Shown piece by piece: positions 8,470 through 17,209 of a stretch of DNA of 64,000 nt. Location: contig JAPSGI010000017.1 of assembly GCA_031177685.1 (NCBI GenBank), positions 1 to 64,000 on the forward strand, in the 5' to 3' direction. This DNA is from Solirubrobacteraceae bacterium. Its GTDB lineage: Bacteria; Actinomycetota; Thermoleophilia; Solirubrobacterales; Solirubrobacteraceae. Under the pieces are notes generated by a model. It saw only the letters and a program-made list of their open reading frames with translations. It searched no databases and was not told the DNA's origin. The position numbers were made by a program, and so were the translations under genes. Position 1 is the first letter of the stretch, and each line of letters opens with the position of its first letter.

Positions 8470-9705
8470 TTACGGGCGCAGCGCCCGCTCCACCACGAGG
8501 CTGACGCGGCGGACGGTCTCGGCGTAGGCGGCGCCCACGCGGCCGTTGTGGCGCGGGCGGCGCGCCGCGGACGCGAGCCGGCGCGCCTCCCCGGGCCGGC
8601 GCAGCGCGTCGCCGCGGGTGACGGCGCCGCGACCCATCAGCGCGACCGCCTCGTCGTCGCGTGCGGAGGCCTTGCCGGCCTCGATCCAGGCGTAGCGGAA
8701 GGCCAGTCCGCCGGCCAGGTAGAGCGTGCTCGCCAGGTGGTGCACGCGCGGGCCGAGTGGGCGGCGCACCAGCCGCAGCGCCAGTCCTGCCCCCACCATC
8801 CATTCGGCGGCCCGGAACAGGCGCCCGGCGCGTCCCTCGTGCAGCGGCCGCGCGGCGCGGCCCAGGCGGCGCTGGTTGAGCTGGGCTAGCCCCAGCTCGC
8901 ACAGCATCGCCCCCGTCTCCAGGTTGCCCAGCGCGGTGCGGGTCGGGTGACCGGCGGGCACCCCCGCAGCGACGAGCGCCAGCCGGCACGCGGCGGCGCC
9001 GCTCGCGGTGGCGGTCGAGACGAAGATCGGTCCGAGGAAGAGCCGGCTGCGCGCCCACACCGGAACCGCGGTGGCGGCGAGCAGGATGCCCGTGTACGAG
9101 CCCAGGTAGCCCCCGATCGCGGCGTTGGCGGCGCCGGCGGCGCGCGCCATCCGCGGGCGGCCGGCCACGTCGGCGGCGACCGCCCCGGCGCCCAGCGCAC
9201 TGAAGGCCACCAGCGCCCATGCCCCGGTGTTCATGGGCGAGCGGGGCTTGAAGATCCGCAGCATGTTGAGGAAGCGCGCGGGACGCCCGAGGTCGACGAT
9301 CAGCAGCGGCGGGCACGGGAGCACCGCCGCGAGCGCCACCTTGCGCGCGACGGCGGCGGAGCGGCCGTCCCCCGCGGCGTCGCAGGCCAGCCCCACGAAC
9401 GAGGACCCCGCGGCGACGCCCCCGAACCAGAAGTACAGCGGCACCTCCCACGTCCACACCGGAGCCTTGACGAACGGGCCTTCGACGGGATCGGGCAGCG
9501 GCCCCGAGCGCATGCGCCGGTTGGCCTCCGCGACCTCGCCGGGCTGCGCCTCGGCGGCGGCGTAGCCGGTGTCGCGGCCGAACAGGAACGACCACGCCGC
9601 GTCGCCCCAGCGCGTGCGCTGCAGCGCGACGTCCGCGCCCGCGCGCGCCCACGAGGCCGGCTCGCCGCGCGTGCCCAGCGCGGGCGTCGCGTCGCGCTCG
9701 CTCAT
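8470..9705 (-). CDS. NrfD/PsrC-type membrane subunit of formate dehydrogenase
   Basis: Multi-TM protein with WEVPLYFWFGGVAAGSSFVGL, DLGRPARFLNMLRIFKPRSPMNTGAWAL; overlaps the upstream Fe-S subunit gene (ATGA). Confidence 0.9.
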   Translation of the reverse strand: MSERDATPALGTRGEPASWARAGADVALQRTRWGDAAWSFLFGRDTGYAAAEAQPGEVAEANRRMRSGPLPDPVEGPFVKAPVWTWEVPLYFWFGGVAAGSSFVGLACDAAGDGRSAAVARKVALAAVLPCPPLLIVDLGRPARFLNMLRIFKPRSPMNTGAWALVAFSALGAGAVAADVAGRPRMARAAGAANAAIGGYLGSYTGILLAATAVPVWARSRLFLGPIFVSTATASGAAACRLALVAAGVPAGHPTRTALGNLETGAMLCELGLAQLNQRRLGRAARPLHEGRAGRLFRAAEWMVGAGLALRLVRRPLGPRVHHLASTLYLAGGLAFRYAWIEAGKASARDDEAVALMGRGAVTRGDALRRPGEARRLASAARRPRHNGRVGAAYAETVRRVSLVVERALRP

Positions 9706-10580
9706 CGCCGTCCCCGCGCCAGCGCGAAGGCCGCGGTCGCGCCGGCCGCGGCCAGCACGCCGGCGGCGACCGCCGCCGCCGTGGCCGGCACGACGTTCTC
9801 CTGCACGGGCGACTCGGCGCGCGCCGGCAGCCCGTAGCGCTCCGGCGGCTCGGTCAGCAGGAAGAACGCCCCCAGGCCGCCCGCGAGCTGCTCGCCCGTC
9901 GCGTCGCCCGCGCCGTACAGGTAGGCGCCCTCGATCCCGCGGCGGCGCAGCTCGGAGACGCGGCGCTCGGCCGTCCGCACCAGCTCCTCGTAGGGGCCGA
10001 ACTGGATCGAGTCGGTGGGGCAGGCCTTGGCGCAGGCGGGCTCCAGCCCGTCCTGCAGGCGGTCGTAGCACAGGGTGCACTTGGCGGCCCGGCCGTCGCG
10101 CGGGTCGCGGTCCACCACGCCGAAGGGGCATGCCGGCACGCAGTACCCGCAGCCGTTGCAGACGTCGGGCTGCAGCACGACCGTATCGAACTCCGTGCGG
10201 ATCAGCGCGCCCGTGGGGCAGGCGTCCAGGCAGCCCGCGTTCGTGCAGTGCTTGCACACGTCGGACATGAAGACCCAGTTCTCCATCGCCGCCACCGCCG
10301 CGTCCACGTCCACCTCGTTGCCGGCCGGCAGCTGCGGGAGGTGCCCTCCGTTCTCGGCGATCTCCACGAAGCGCACGTGGCGCCAGGTGGCCGCGCTCAG
10401 CTCGCCGGTGTGGTCGTAGGAGCCGCCCCGGGTGAACTGGGAACCGTCCGCCGGCAGGTCGTTCCACTGCTTGCACGCCACCTCGCACGCCTTGCAGCCG
10501 ATGCAGACGGTGGTGTCGGTGAAGAACCCCATCCGCCCGGCGTCCACGTGGTGGATGGCGATCTCGGTCGGCGCGCTCAC
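9702..10580 (-). CDS. formate dehydrogenase iron-sulfur (beta) subunit
   Basis: Cys clusters CIGCKACEVACKQWND, CKHCTNAGCLDACP, CNGCGYCVPACPFG, CTLCYDRLQDGLEPACAKACP; C-terminal hydrophobic anchor; GTGA overlap with the alpha subunit stop. Confidence 0.93.
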   Translation of the reverse strand: MSAPTEIAIHHVDAGRMGFFTDTTVCIGCKACEVACKQWNDLPADGSQFTRGGSYDHTGELSAATWRHVRFVEIAENGGHLPQLPAGNEVDVDAAVAAMENWVFMSDVCKHCTNAGCLDACPTGALIRTEFDTVVLQPDVCNGCGYCVPACPFGVVDRDPRDGRAAKCTLCYDRLQDGLEPACAKACPTDSIQFGPYEELVRTAERRVSELRRRGIEGAYLYGAGDATGEQLAGGLGAFFLLTEPPERYGLPARAESPVQENVVPATAAAVAAGVLAAAGATAAFALARGRR

Positions 10581-13500
10581 GTGATCTCCGACGGGTACTC
10601 GGCCGGCGGGTCGTCGTCCGCCGGGCCGATGCGCTGGTCCAGCCGCACGCCGGACAGCCTGGCCGTGGCGGGGCGCGCGCGCCGGCCCGCGCGGACGTTG
10701 CAGGAGAAGGCCTTGGACTCCTGGATGTTCACGTTGGGGTCGCCGGACAGCGCGCCGAGGTCGTTCGTCGTGTCGCCGGGGTAGTCGCCCGTGTACCCCC
10801 AGTGCCAGGGCAGCGCCACCTGGTGGACGACGCGTCCGTCCAGGCGCAAGGGGCGGATGCGCGGCGTCACGCGGGCGCGCGCCTCGACCTCCCCGCGCTC
10901 GGTCTCGATGACCATCCAGCCGCCGTCCTCGATCCCGCGGTCCGCGGCCAGGGCCGGGTCGACCTCCGCGAACATCTCGGGCTGCAGCTCGGCCAGCCAG
11001 GGGACGTTGCGGCTCATCGCCCCCGCCGTGTGGTGCTCGGTCAGCCGGAAGCTCGTGGCCACGACCGGATAGCGCGGGTCGCCCGTGGGGTTGTAGGGGT
11101 TCTCCGGGCGCTGCCACTTGACCGCGGCCGGGTTCATGTGCAGGTCCGGGTACAGCAGGTTCTCCAGCGGCGACTCGAACGGCTCGTAGTGGGTGGGCAG
11201 CGGGCCGTCGAGCAGGCCGCTGGGGGCGAACAGCCAGCCGCGGCCGTCGGGCATCATGATGAACGGGTCGTCTCCGGAGATCGCGTCCATGGCCAGGCCG
11301 TCCGGCGGCGCCGTGTAGTCCGGGCGCTTGTCCACCGGGAAGTCCGGCACGTCGTAGCCGGTCCAGGCGCCCGCCTCCTCGTCCCACCACACGTAGCGCT
11401 TGCGCTCCGACCACGGGCGCCCGTCCGGATCGGCGGAGGCGCGGTTGTAGAGGATGCGCCGGTTGACCGGCCACGCCCACCCCCACTCGGGCGACACCCA
11501 GCCGCCGGGCGCGTCCAGGTCGCCGGGGTCGCGGCGGCGCGCCTGGTTGACGCCGTCCTTGAAGTAGCCGCTGTAGATCCAGCAGCCGCACGCGGTGGAG
11601 CCGTCGCTCTTCAGCGCCGTGAAGGCGGGGACGTGCTCGCCCGTGGCGACGTCGTAGCCGTTGATCTCCTTGGCCACCGCCTCGACGTCGGGCTCCCCGG
11701 TCTCCCCGACCTCGGGGTAGTCCCACGTGAGCTTGCGGATGGGCCAGTCGCGCCGGCGCCGCGAATTGGCGTAGTGCGCGCGCACGCGCTTGGCCAGGTG
11801 GTGCATGAACCACAGCTCCGAGCGCGCGTCGCCGGGGGGCTCCAGGGCCTGGTCGCGCCACTGCAGCAGCCGCTGGGTGTTGGTGAACGTCCCCGCCTTC
11901 TCCACGTGCGACGCCGCGGGCATCAGGAAGACCTCGGTCTGGACGTCCTGCGTGCGCAGCTCGCCCGACTCGACCTCCGGGCTGTCGCGCCAGAACGTCG
12001 CCGACTCGATCTCGTTGAGGTCGCGCACCACCAGCCACTTCAGGCTGGCCAGGGCGCGCCGCTGGAGCCCCGCGTGCTGCGAGCCCACCGCCGGGTTCTG
12101 GCCCATCAGGAACAGGCCCTCCACGCCACCGTCCAGCGCGCGCAGCATCGTGGAGAAGTGCGAGTGGTTGCCGGTCAGCTTGGGCAGGTGACCGAACCCG
12201 AAGTCGTTGCGCTTCGTGGCGGCGTCGCCGAACCACGCCTTCAGCAGCGAGACCACGTAGGTCTCGTAGAAGGCCCACCAGCCGCGGTCCCTGCCGGACT
12301 CCTCCACGTAGTCCGCGAGCGTCTGGCCGTCCTCGTTGGCACGCGGCATCTGCAGGTAGCCCGGCAGGATGTCGAACAGCGTCGGGATGTCGGTGGAGCC
12401 CTGGATCGACGCGTGCCCGCGCAGGGCCATGATCCCGCCGCCCGGCCGCCCGACGTTCCCCAGCAGCAGCTGCAGGATCGCCGCGGTGCGGATGATCTGC
12501 ACTCCGGCGGTGTGCTGCGTCCATCCCACGGCGTAGCAGAAGGCGGTGGTGCGCTCGCGACCGGAATTGGCGACAAGGGCGTCGGCCACCTCGAGGAAGT
12601 CCTCGCGCGAGATGCCGCAGATGCGCTCGACCGTCTCGGGCGTGTAGCGGCTGAAGTGACGCCGCAGCACCTGGAAGACGCAGCGCGGGTGCCGCAGCGT
12701 GTCGTCGCGCGGGACGCCGGACACGTCCATCCCCGCGCCCGTGCGCTCCTCGTAGGCCATGCTGGTGTGGGTCTGGGCGTCGCCCTCGCCGCCGCCGCGT
12801 CCCTCCGCGTAGCTCCACGTCGACGTGTCGTAGGTCGCGGTCTCCGGATCGAAGCCCGAGAACAGCCCGCCGAGGTCCTCCGTGTCCTGGAAGTCCTCGC
12901 GCAGGATCGTCGGCGCGTTGGTGTAGTTGACGACGTAGTCGCGGAAGTAGCCCTCGGTCTCGATCACGTGGCGGATCAGCCCGCCGAGGAAGGCGATGTC
13001 GCTGCCCGCGCGGATCGGGACGTACTTGTCGGCGAGCTGGCTCGTGCGCCCGAAGCGCGGGTCGACGTGGATGACCTTGGCGCCGCGCTCCTTGGCCTTC
13101 ATGACCCAGCGAAAGCCGACGGGGTGCGCCTCGGCCATCGAGGAGCCCTCGATGAGGATGCAGTCCGCGTGCTGCAGGTCCTGCTGGAAGCCGGTGGCGC
13201 CGCCGCGCCCGAACGTGGCGCCCAGACCGGGCACCGTGGAGGAGTGTCATATGCGCGCCTGGTTCTCGATCTGGATCGCGCCCAGCGCCGTGAAGAGCTT
13301 CTTGATGAGGTAGTTCTCCTCGTTGTCCAGCGTGGCGCCGCCCAGGTGCGCGAAGCCCAGCGTGCGGTCGACGCGCCAGCCGCGCCGGTCGCGGTCCTGC
13401 CAGCCGTTCTCGCGGGCTTCGATCACGCGCTGCGCGATCATGTCCATCGCCTGCTCGAGCTCGAGCTCCTCCCACTCGGCGCCGCCGGGGCGCCGGTAGC

Positions 13501-13825
13501 GGACCTTGGTCAGCCGGCCGGGCTGCTGGACGAGCTGCCGTGAGGCCGCCCCCTTGGGGCACAGCGTCCCCTGGTTGATCGGCGAGCGCGGGTTGCCCTC
13601 GATCTCGACCAGCTCGCCGTCGCGCGTGTAGACGAGCTGGCCGCAGCCGACGGCGCAGTACGGGCACACGGACTCCGTGACCTTCAGCCCGGCGATCCGC
13701 GCGCCCGCCTCGCGGGTGCGCCGCGAGACCGCGGAGCCGCCCATCCCCCAGTCCAGCGCCCGCCCGACGATCGGCAGCCGGCGCAGGCGCTCGAACGAAG
13801 CGGGACGCGAGGCCTCCGGCGTCAT
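10577..13825 (-). CDS. formate dehydrogenase alpha subunit, selenocysteine-containing (in-frame TGA at 13247-13249 read as Sec)
   Basis: Two track ORFs (13247..14140 and 10577..13234) are the same frame split by one TGA: ...ENQARI-U-HSSTVPGLGATFGRGGATG..., the conserved Mo/W-ligand position of formate dehydrogenases; N-terminal CPYCAVGC Fe-S motif. Confidence 0.93.
13217..13235 (-). promoter_or_regulatory. bacterial SECIS-like hairpin
   Basis: mRNA GGUGCCC-GGUCU-GGGCGCC: 7-bp stem and GGUCU apical loop at nt +19 to +23 after the UGA. Confidence 0.8.
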
Positions 13826-13883
13826 GCGCGCGACATACCCCCGCGACCGTCGCTCGAACCGGCGATGGCATGCTCGAGGCGGG

Positions 13884-13909
13884 GCGCCCCGGGGATGGCC
13901 CCGGGGCGC
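13884..13909 (-). terminator. strong hairpin, probable terminator of the 13920-14192 gene
   Basis: Perfect 11-bp inverted repeat GCGCCCCGGGG-ATGG-CCCCGGGGCGC, no T-tract. Confidence 0.5.
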
Positions 13910-13919
13910 GCACCGAGCC

Positions 13920-14192
13920 CTACGCCGTGGCCGCCTCCGGCAGACCCACCGCGTACTCCGCGTCCACCTCGAAGTACGTGTTCTCGCTCGCCCCGGCGGT
14001 GGCCGGGTCGAGGTAGTCGCGCAGCTGGTCGACCGACTCGGCCTCCCACAGGCAGACCGCCGACGAGCGGTCCGTGCTGGGGAAGAACTGCCGGCCCTGC
14101 ACGCCAGGCGGGCCCCCGGTGGACACCTGCTCGGCGTCAATGGAGAAGAACTTCTCCGGATCCGTGATCCGGTGCAAGACGACGACGTTCAT
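13920..14192 (-). CDS. hypothetical protein (90 aa)
   Basis: MNVVVLHRITDPEKFFSIDAEQVSTGGPPGVQGRQFFPSTDRSSAVCLWEAESVDQLRDYLDPATAG... Confidence 0.7.
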   Translation of the reverse strand: MNVVVLHRITDPEKFFSIDAEQVSTGGPPGVQGRQFFPSTDRSSAVCLWEAESVDQLRDYLDPATAGASENTYFEVDAEYAVGLPEAATA

Positions 14193-14314
14193 CGTTCGCC
14201 ACCTCCCGTTGAGTCGCCCGAGGCGACCGTATCCAGACCGGCGCGCCGTGGCAAGGGCGCCGTCGGACGTCGGACCGCTTGCGCGGCGGGTTGCCGGGGG
14301 CAGATACTCGCGGC

Positions 14315-14710
14315 ATGTCGGGGGACAGCGCCGACCTCGTCCGCGCGAGCATCGCCGCGTTCAATCGCCGCGACGTGGACGCGTTGCGCGAGATGTGGGA
14401 CGACGACATCGAATTCGACGTGACCGACGTGCTGCTCACGGGGCCGCATCGCGGGAAGGACGAGGTCGCAGGCCTGTTGCGGGGGCTGTGGGACCTGCTG
14501 GAGGAGATGTGGATGGAGGCCGAGCGCATCGAAGAGGTGAGCGACGAAGAGCTCGTCGTGGTGGTCCATCAGGGCGGCCGCGGGCACGGGAGCGGCGTCG
14601 CGGTCGAAGCCCGGCGCGGTCACGTGATGAGGCTCAGGCACGGCCGGATCTGGCGCGTCAAGGTCTACGCGGATCCGGCTTCGGCGCTCGCAGCCGCGGG
14701 GCTGCGGTAG
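14315..14710 (+). CDS. SnoaL-like (NTF2-fold) protein
   Basis: MSGDSADLVRASIAAFNRRDVDALREMWDDDIEFDVTDV...HGRIWRVKVYADPASALAAAGLR. Confidence 0.75.
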   Translation: MSGDSADLVRASIAAFNRRDVDALREMWDDDIEFDVTDVLLTGPHRGKDEVAGLLRGLWDLLEEMWMEAERIEEVSDEELVVVVHQGGRGHGSGVAVEARRGHVMRLRHGRIWRVKVYADPASALAAAGLR

Positions 14711-14716
14711 AGGTCG

Positions 14717-15160
14717 ATGTCGCGCGAGAACGTGCAGCTGGCACACCGCGCGTTCGACGCGATCTCCCGGCGCGACCTGGCCGGGTTCCTGGACGTGATG
14801 GACCCGGAGGTCGTCGCGACGCCGCGCATCGTCTCCGTGGAGGGCCGCGCGCTCCACGGGCACGACGGCATGCGCGAGTGGTGGGACGCCATCTTCGGCG
14901 CGTTCCCCGACTTCGACCTCGAGGTGGTGACGGTCGAGGCCCCCGGCGACGCGACGGTCGCGCAGCTCGTCGCGCGCGGCCGGGGACAGGGCAGCGAGGC
15001 GCCGTTCGAGGACCCGATCTGGGTCGCGTCCCGCGTGCGCGCCGGAAAGGTCGTGTGGTGGCAGACGTATCGCAGCCGGGAGGAGGCCCTTCGGGGCCTG
15101 CGAGCCCGGCCTTCGTCTATTGCGCCAGACCCACGGCCTCGACCGCTTCGGCCTGGCTGA
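14717..15160 (+). CDS. SnoaL-like (NTF2-fold) protein
   Basis: MSRENVQLAHRAFDAISRRDLAGFLDVMDPEVVATPRIVSVEGRALHGHDGMREWWDAIFGAFPDF... Confidence 0.75.
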   Translation: MSRENVQLAHRAFDAISRRDLAGFLDVMDPEVVATPRIVSVEGRALHGHDGMREWWDAIFGAFPDFDLEVVTVEAPGDATVAQLVARGRGQGSEAPFEDPIWVASRVRAGKVVWWQTYRSREEALRGLRARPSSIAPDPRPRPLRPG

Positions 15161-15515
15161 GGTGGGTCGAGAAGCGGACGATCTTGCCCTCGCGGATCGT
15201 CCAGGCGTGGAAGAAGCGGTTCTCGATCACCGCGTCGCTTCCCTTCATGCGTCCGCCGTCGCGCACCGCCGTCACGACGTGGTCCACGTCCGCCGCCACG
15301 ACCTCCTCCAGCTCGATCCGGAAGTCCTCGAACGTATCGGTGTACGAGCGCAGCACGGCGCCGACGGCCTCGCGTCCGCGCAGGACCTCGGCGTCGGGCA
15401 TGACGTCCGTGACGTCGAACGCGATCTCGGGCGCGTGCAGCTCCCACATCGGCTCTCCCGTCTCGGCGAGGTGCGCGTAGTAGCGGCGGATCAGGTCCAG
15501 GTTGTCCCCCGGCAT
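15117..15515 (-). CDS. SnoaL-like (NTF2-fold) protein
   Basis: MPGDNLDLIRRYYAHLAETGEPMWELHAPEIAFDVTDVMPDAEVLRGREAV...HAWTIREGKIVRFSTHLSQAEAVEAVGL; tail-to-tail overlap with 14717..15160. Confidence 0.75.
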   Translation of the reverse strand: MPGDNLDLIRRYYAHLAETGEPMWELHAPEIAFDVTDVMPDAEVLRGREAVGAVLRSYTDTFEDFRIELEEVVAADVDHVVTAVRDGGRMKGSDAVIENRFFHAWTIREGKIVRFSTHLSQAEAVEAVGLAQ

Positions 15516-15609
15516 CGCCGGTCGAGTATCCGCCGCGCGCAGGTGAGCGTCAAACCGCGTAGGGCAGACGTGAGAGAGTGCGCGTGTCCGTCGTCGAGAG
15601 GGGGAGCAC

Positions 15610-15891
15610 ATGGCTCAGACCAAGGCCCAGCGCAGCGCCGCCGCGAAGAAGGCGGCCGCCACGCGCAAGCGCAACGCCGCCAAGTCCAGCGGCAAGGAGA
15701 CGACCAAGGCGGTGAAGAGCGCCGCGAAGAGCGCCGGCAAGGCGGCCAAGGCCGCGGGCGACACCGTCCGCAGCGCCGCGGAGTCGGTGGCGCGGCAGGC
15801 CGACGCGGGCGCGAAGCGCTCGACGCGCGCGCGGACCGCCAAGCCGCGCGCGAAGGCCGCGACCAAGCGGGGGGCGGCGAAGAAGCGCTGA
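15610..15891 (+). CDS. Lys/Ala-rich histone H1-like protein
   Basis: MAQTKAQRSAAAKKAAATRKRNAAKSSGKETTKAVKSAAKSAGKAAKAAGDTVRSAAES...TKRGAAKKR. Confidence 0.7.
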   Translation: MAQTKAQRSAAAKKAAATRKRNAAKSSGKETTKAVKSAAKSAGKAAKAAGDTVRSAAESVARQADAGAKRSTRARTAKPRAKAATKRGAAKKR

Positions 15892-15932
15892 GCGTCGCGA
15901 GCGCGGCGGTTCGTCCTCTGCGGGGGTAGGCG

Positions 15933-16175
15933 ATGTCGCGGGAGAACGTGGAGGCGGTTCGCCTCAGCGACTTCAGCCTCGCTGCGGACGACTTCGAGGC
16001 GATCGGCGACTACGTCGTCGTGACCGTCAAGCAGAGCGCCCGGCTCCGAGGTAGCGACGCACGCATCGACGACACGATCTACCACGTGTGGCACGTGCCG
16101 AATGGCAGGCCCCGGGAAACGTGGGGATACGGCAGCCGGGACGAAGCCCTCGAAGCCGCGGGGCTGCCGAGGTAG
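15933..16175 (+). pseudogene. truncated SnoaL-like paralogue (internal deletion)
   Basis: Starts MSRENVEAVR like 14717..15160, then jumps to a C-terminal NTF2-like part (DYVVVTVKQSARLRGSDARIDDTIYHVWHV...SRDEALEAAGL); only 80 aa. Confidence 0.55.
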
Positions 16176-16214
16176 CGCGCTCACGCGCAGACGGCGGGTA
16201 GCGTTGCGGCCTCG

Positions 16215-17111
16215 ATGGCCGACTACGAGACCCTTCTCTACTCGGTCGACGGCGCGATCGCGACCGTTACGCTGAATCGCCCCGAGCGGCTGAACACCAT
16301 CGTCGCCCCCCTGCCGGACGAGCTCGAGGACGCCGTGCGGGCGGCGTCGCGCGACGCCGCGGTGCGCGTGATCGTGCTGCGCGGGGCCGGTCGCGCCTTC
16401 TGCGCGGGGTTTGACTTCGGGCCGGAGTTCGAGGGGTACGCCCGGGCCATGCAGACCGACGGCGAGTGGGACCCGGGCAAGGACTTCTCGCTCGTGCTCG
16501 ATCCGGCCACGGGACCCGTGCCGAAGTTCATGTCCCTGTGGCGTTCGCCCAAGCCGGTCATCGCGCAGGTGCACGGCTGGTGCGTGGGCGGCGGCAGCGA
16601 CCTGGCCCTGTGCGCCGACCTTGTCATCGTGAGCGAGGACGCGCGGATCGGCACGCCGTACGCGCGCATGTGGGGCGCATACCTGACCGGCATGTGGATC
16701 TACCGTCTCGGCCTCACGCGCGCGAAGGAGCACGCGCTGACGGGGCGCCCGCTGTCGGGCCGGCAGGCGGCCGAGGTCGGCCTCGTCAACCGCGCGGTTC
16801 CCTTCGCGCAGCTCGAGACGACCGTGCGCGAGGAGGCCGAGCGGCTCGCATCGTTGCCCCCGTCGCAGGTGACGGCGATGAAGTGGATGGTCAACCAGGC
16901 CTACGAGAACATGGGCCTGGCGTCGACGCAGACACTGGGGCCGGTCCTCGACGGCTTGATGCGCAACACCCCGGAGGCCCGGACGTGGATCGAGCGCGCG
17001 CAGCGCGAGGGTGCCCGCGCCGCCATCGAGCAGCGCGACGCTCCCTTCGGCGACTACTCGCAGGCCCCGGCCGACGAGCGGCCGGACCCGTGCAACGTCA
17101 TCGAGCCATGA
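16215..17111 (+). CDS. enoyl-CoA hydratase/isomerase (crotonase) family protein
   Basis: ATVTLNRPERLNTIVAPL, GAGRAFCAGFDF, KPVIAQVHGWCVGGGSDLALCADLVI. Confidence 0.9.
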   Translation: MADYETLLYSVDGAIATVTLNRPERLNTIVAPLPDELEDAVRAASRDAAVRVIVLRGAGRAFCAGFDFGPEFEGYARAMQTDGEWDPGKDFSLVLDPATGPVPKFMSLWRSPKPVIAQVHGWCVGGGSDLALCADLVIVSEDARIGTPYARMWGAYLTGMWIYRLGLTRAKEHALTGRPLSGRQAAEVGLVNRAVPFAQLETTVREEAERLASLPPSQVTAMKWMVNQAYENMGLASTQTLGPVLDGLMRNTPEARTWIERAQREGARAAIEQRDAPFGDYSQAPADERPDPCNVIEP

Positions 17112-17127
17112 AGCGCAGGAATCGGAC

Positions 17128-17201
17128 TGGGCCGGGGAGGATTCGAACCTCCGTCTAACGGATTATGAGTCCGCTGCTCTGACCAGCTGAGCTACCGGCC
17201 C
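17128..17201 (-). tRNA. tRNA-Met (CAT) (tRNA-Ile2 not excluded)
   Basis: GGGCCGG/CCGGCCC acceptor stem, anticodon loop CTCATAA on GCGGA/TCCGT, T-arm GGAGG-TTCGAAT-CCTCC, discriminator A. Confidence 0.93.
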
Positions 17202-17209
17202 GTCGGGGC

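Noticed and set aside
10802-13543. 913-aa plus-strand ORF over the formate dehydrogenase gene
   Set aside because: Shadow ORF antisense to fdhA; no recognisable domains, biased composition.
10577-13825. fdhA as a nonsense-mutated pseudogene
   Set aside because: The single TGA is at the known Sec position, has a SECIS-like hairpin at the right spacing, and both halves are intact.
9702-13913. 1403-aa minus ORF as an FdhA-FdhB fusion
   Set aside because: The FdhB frame extends upstream off-frame through fdhA; true FdhB starts at the GTG at 10580.
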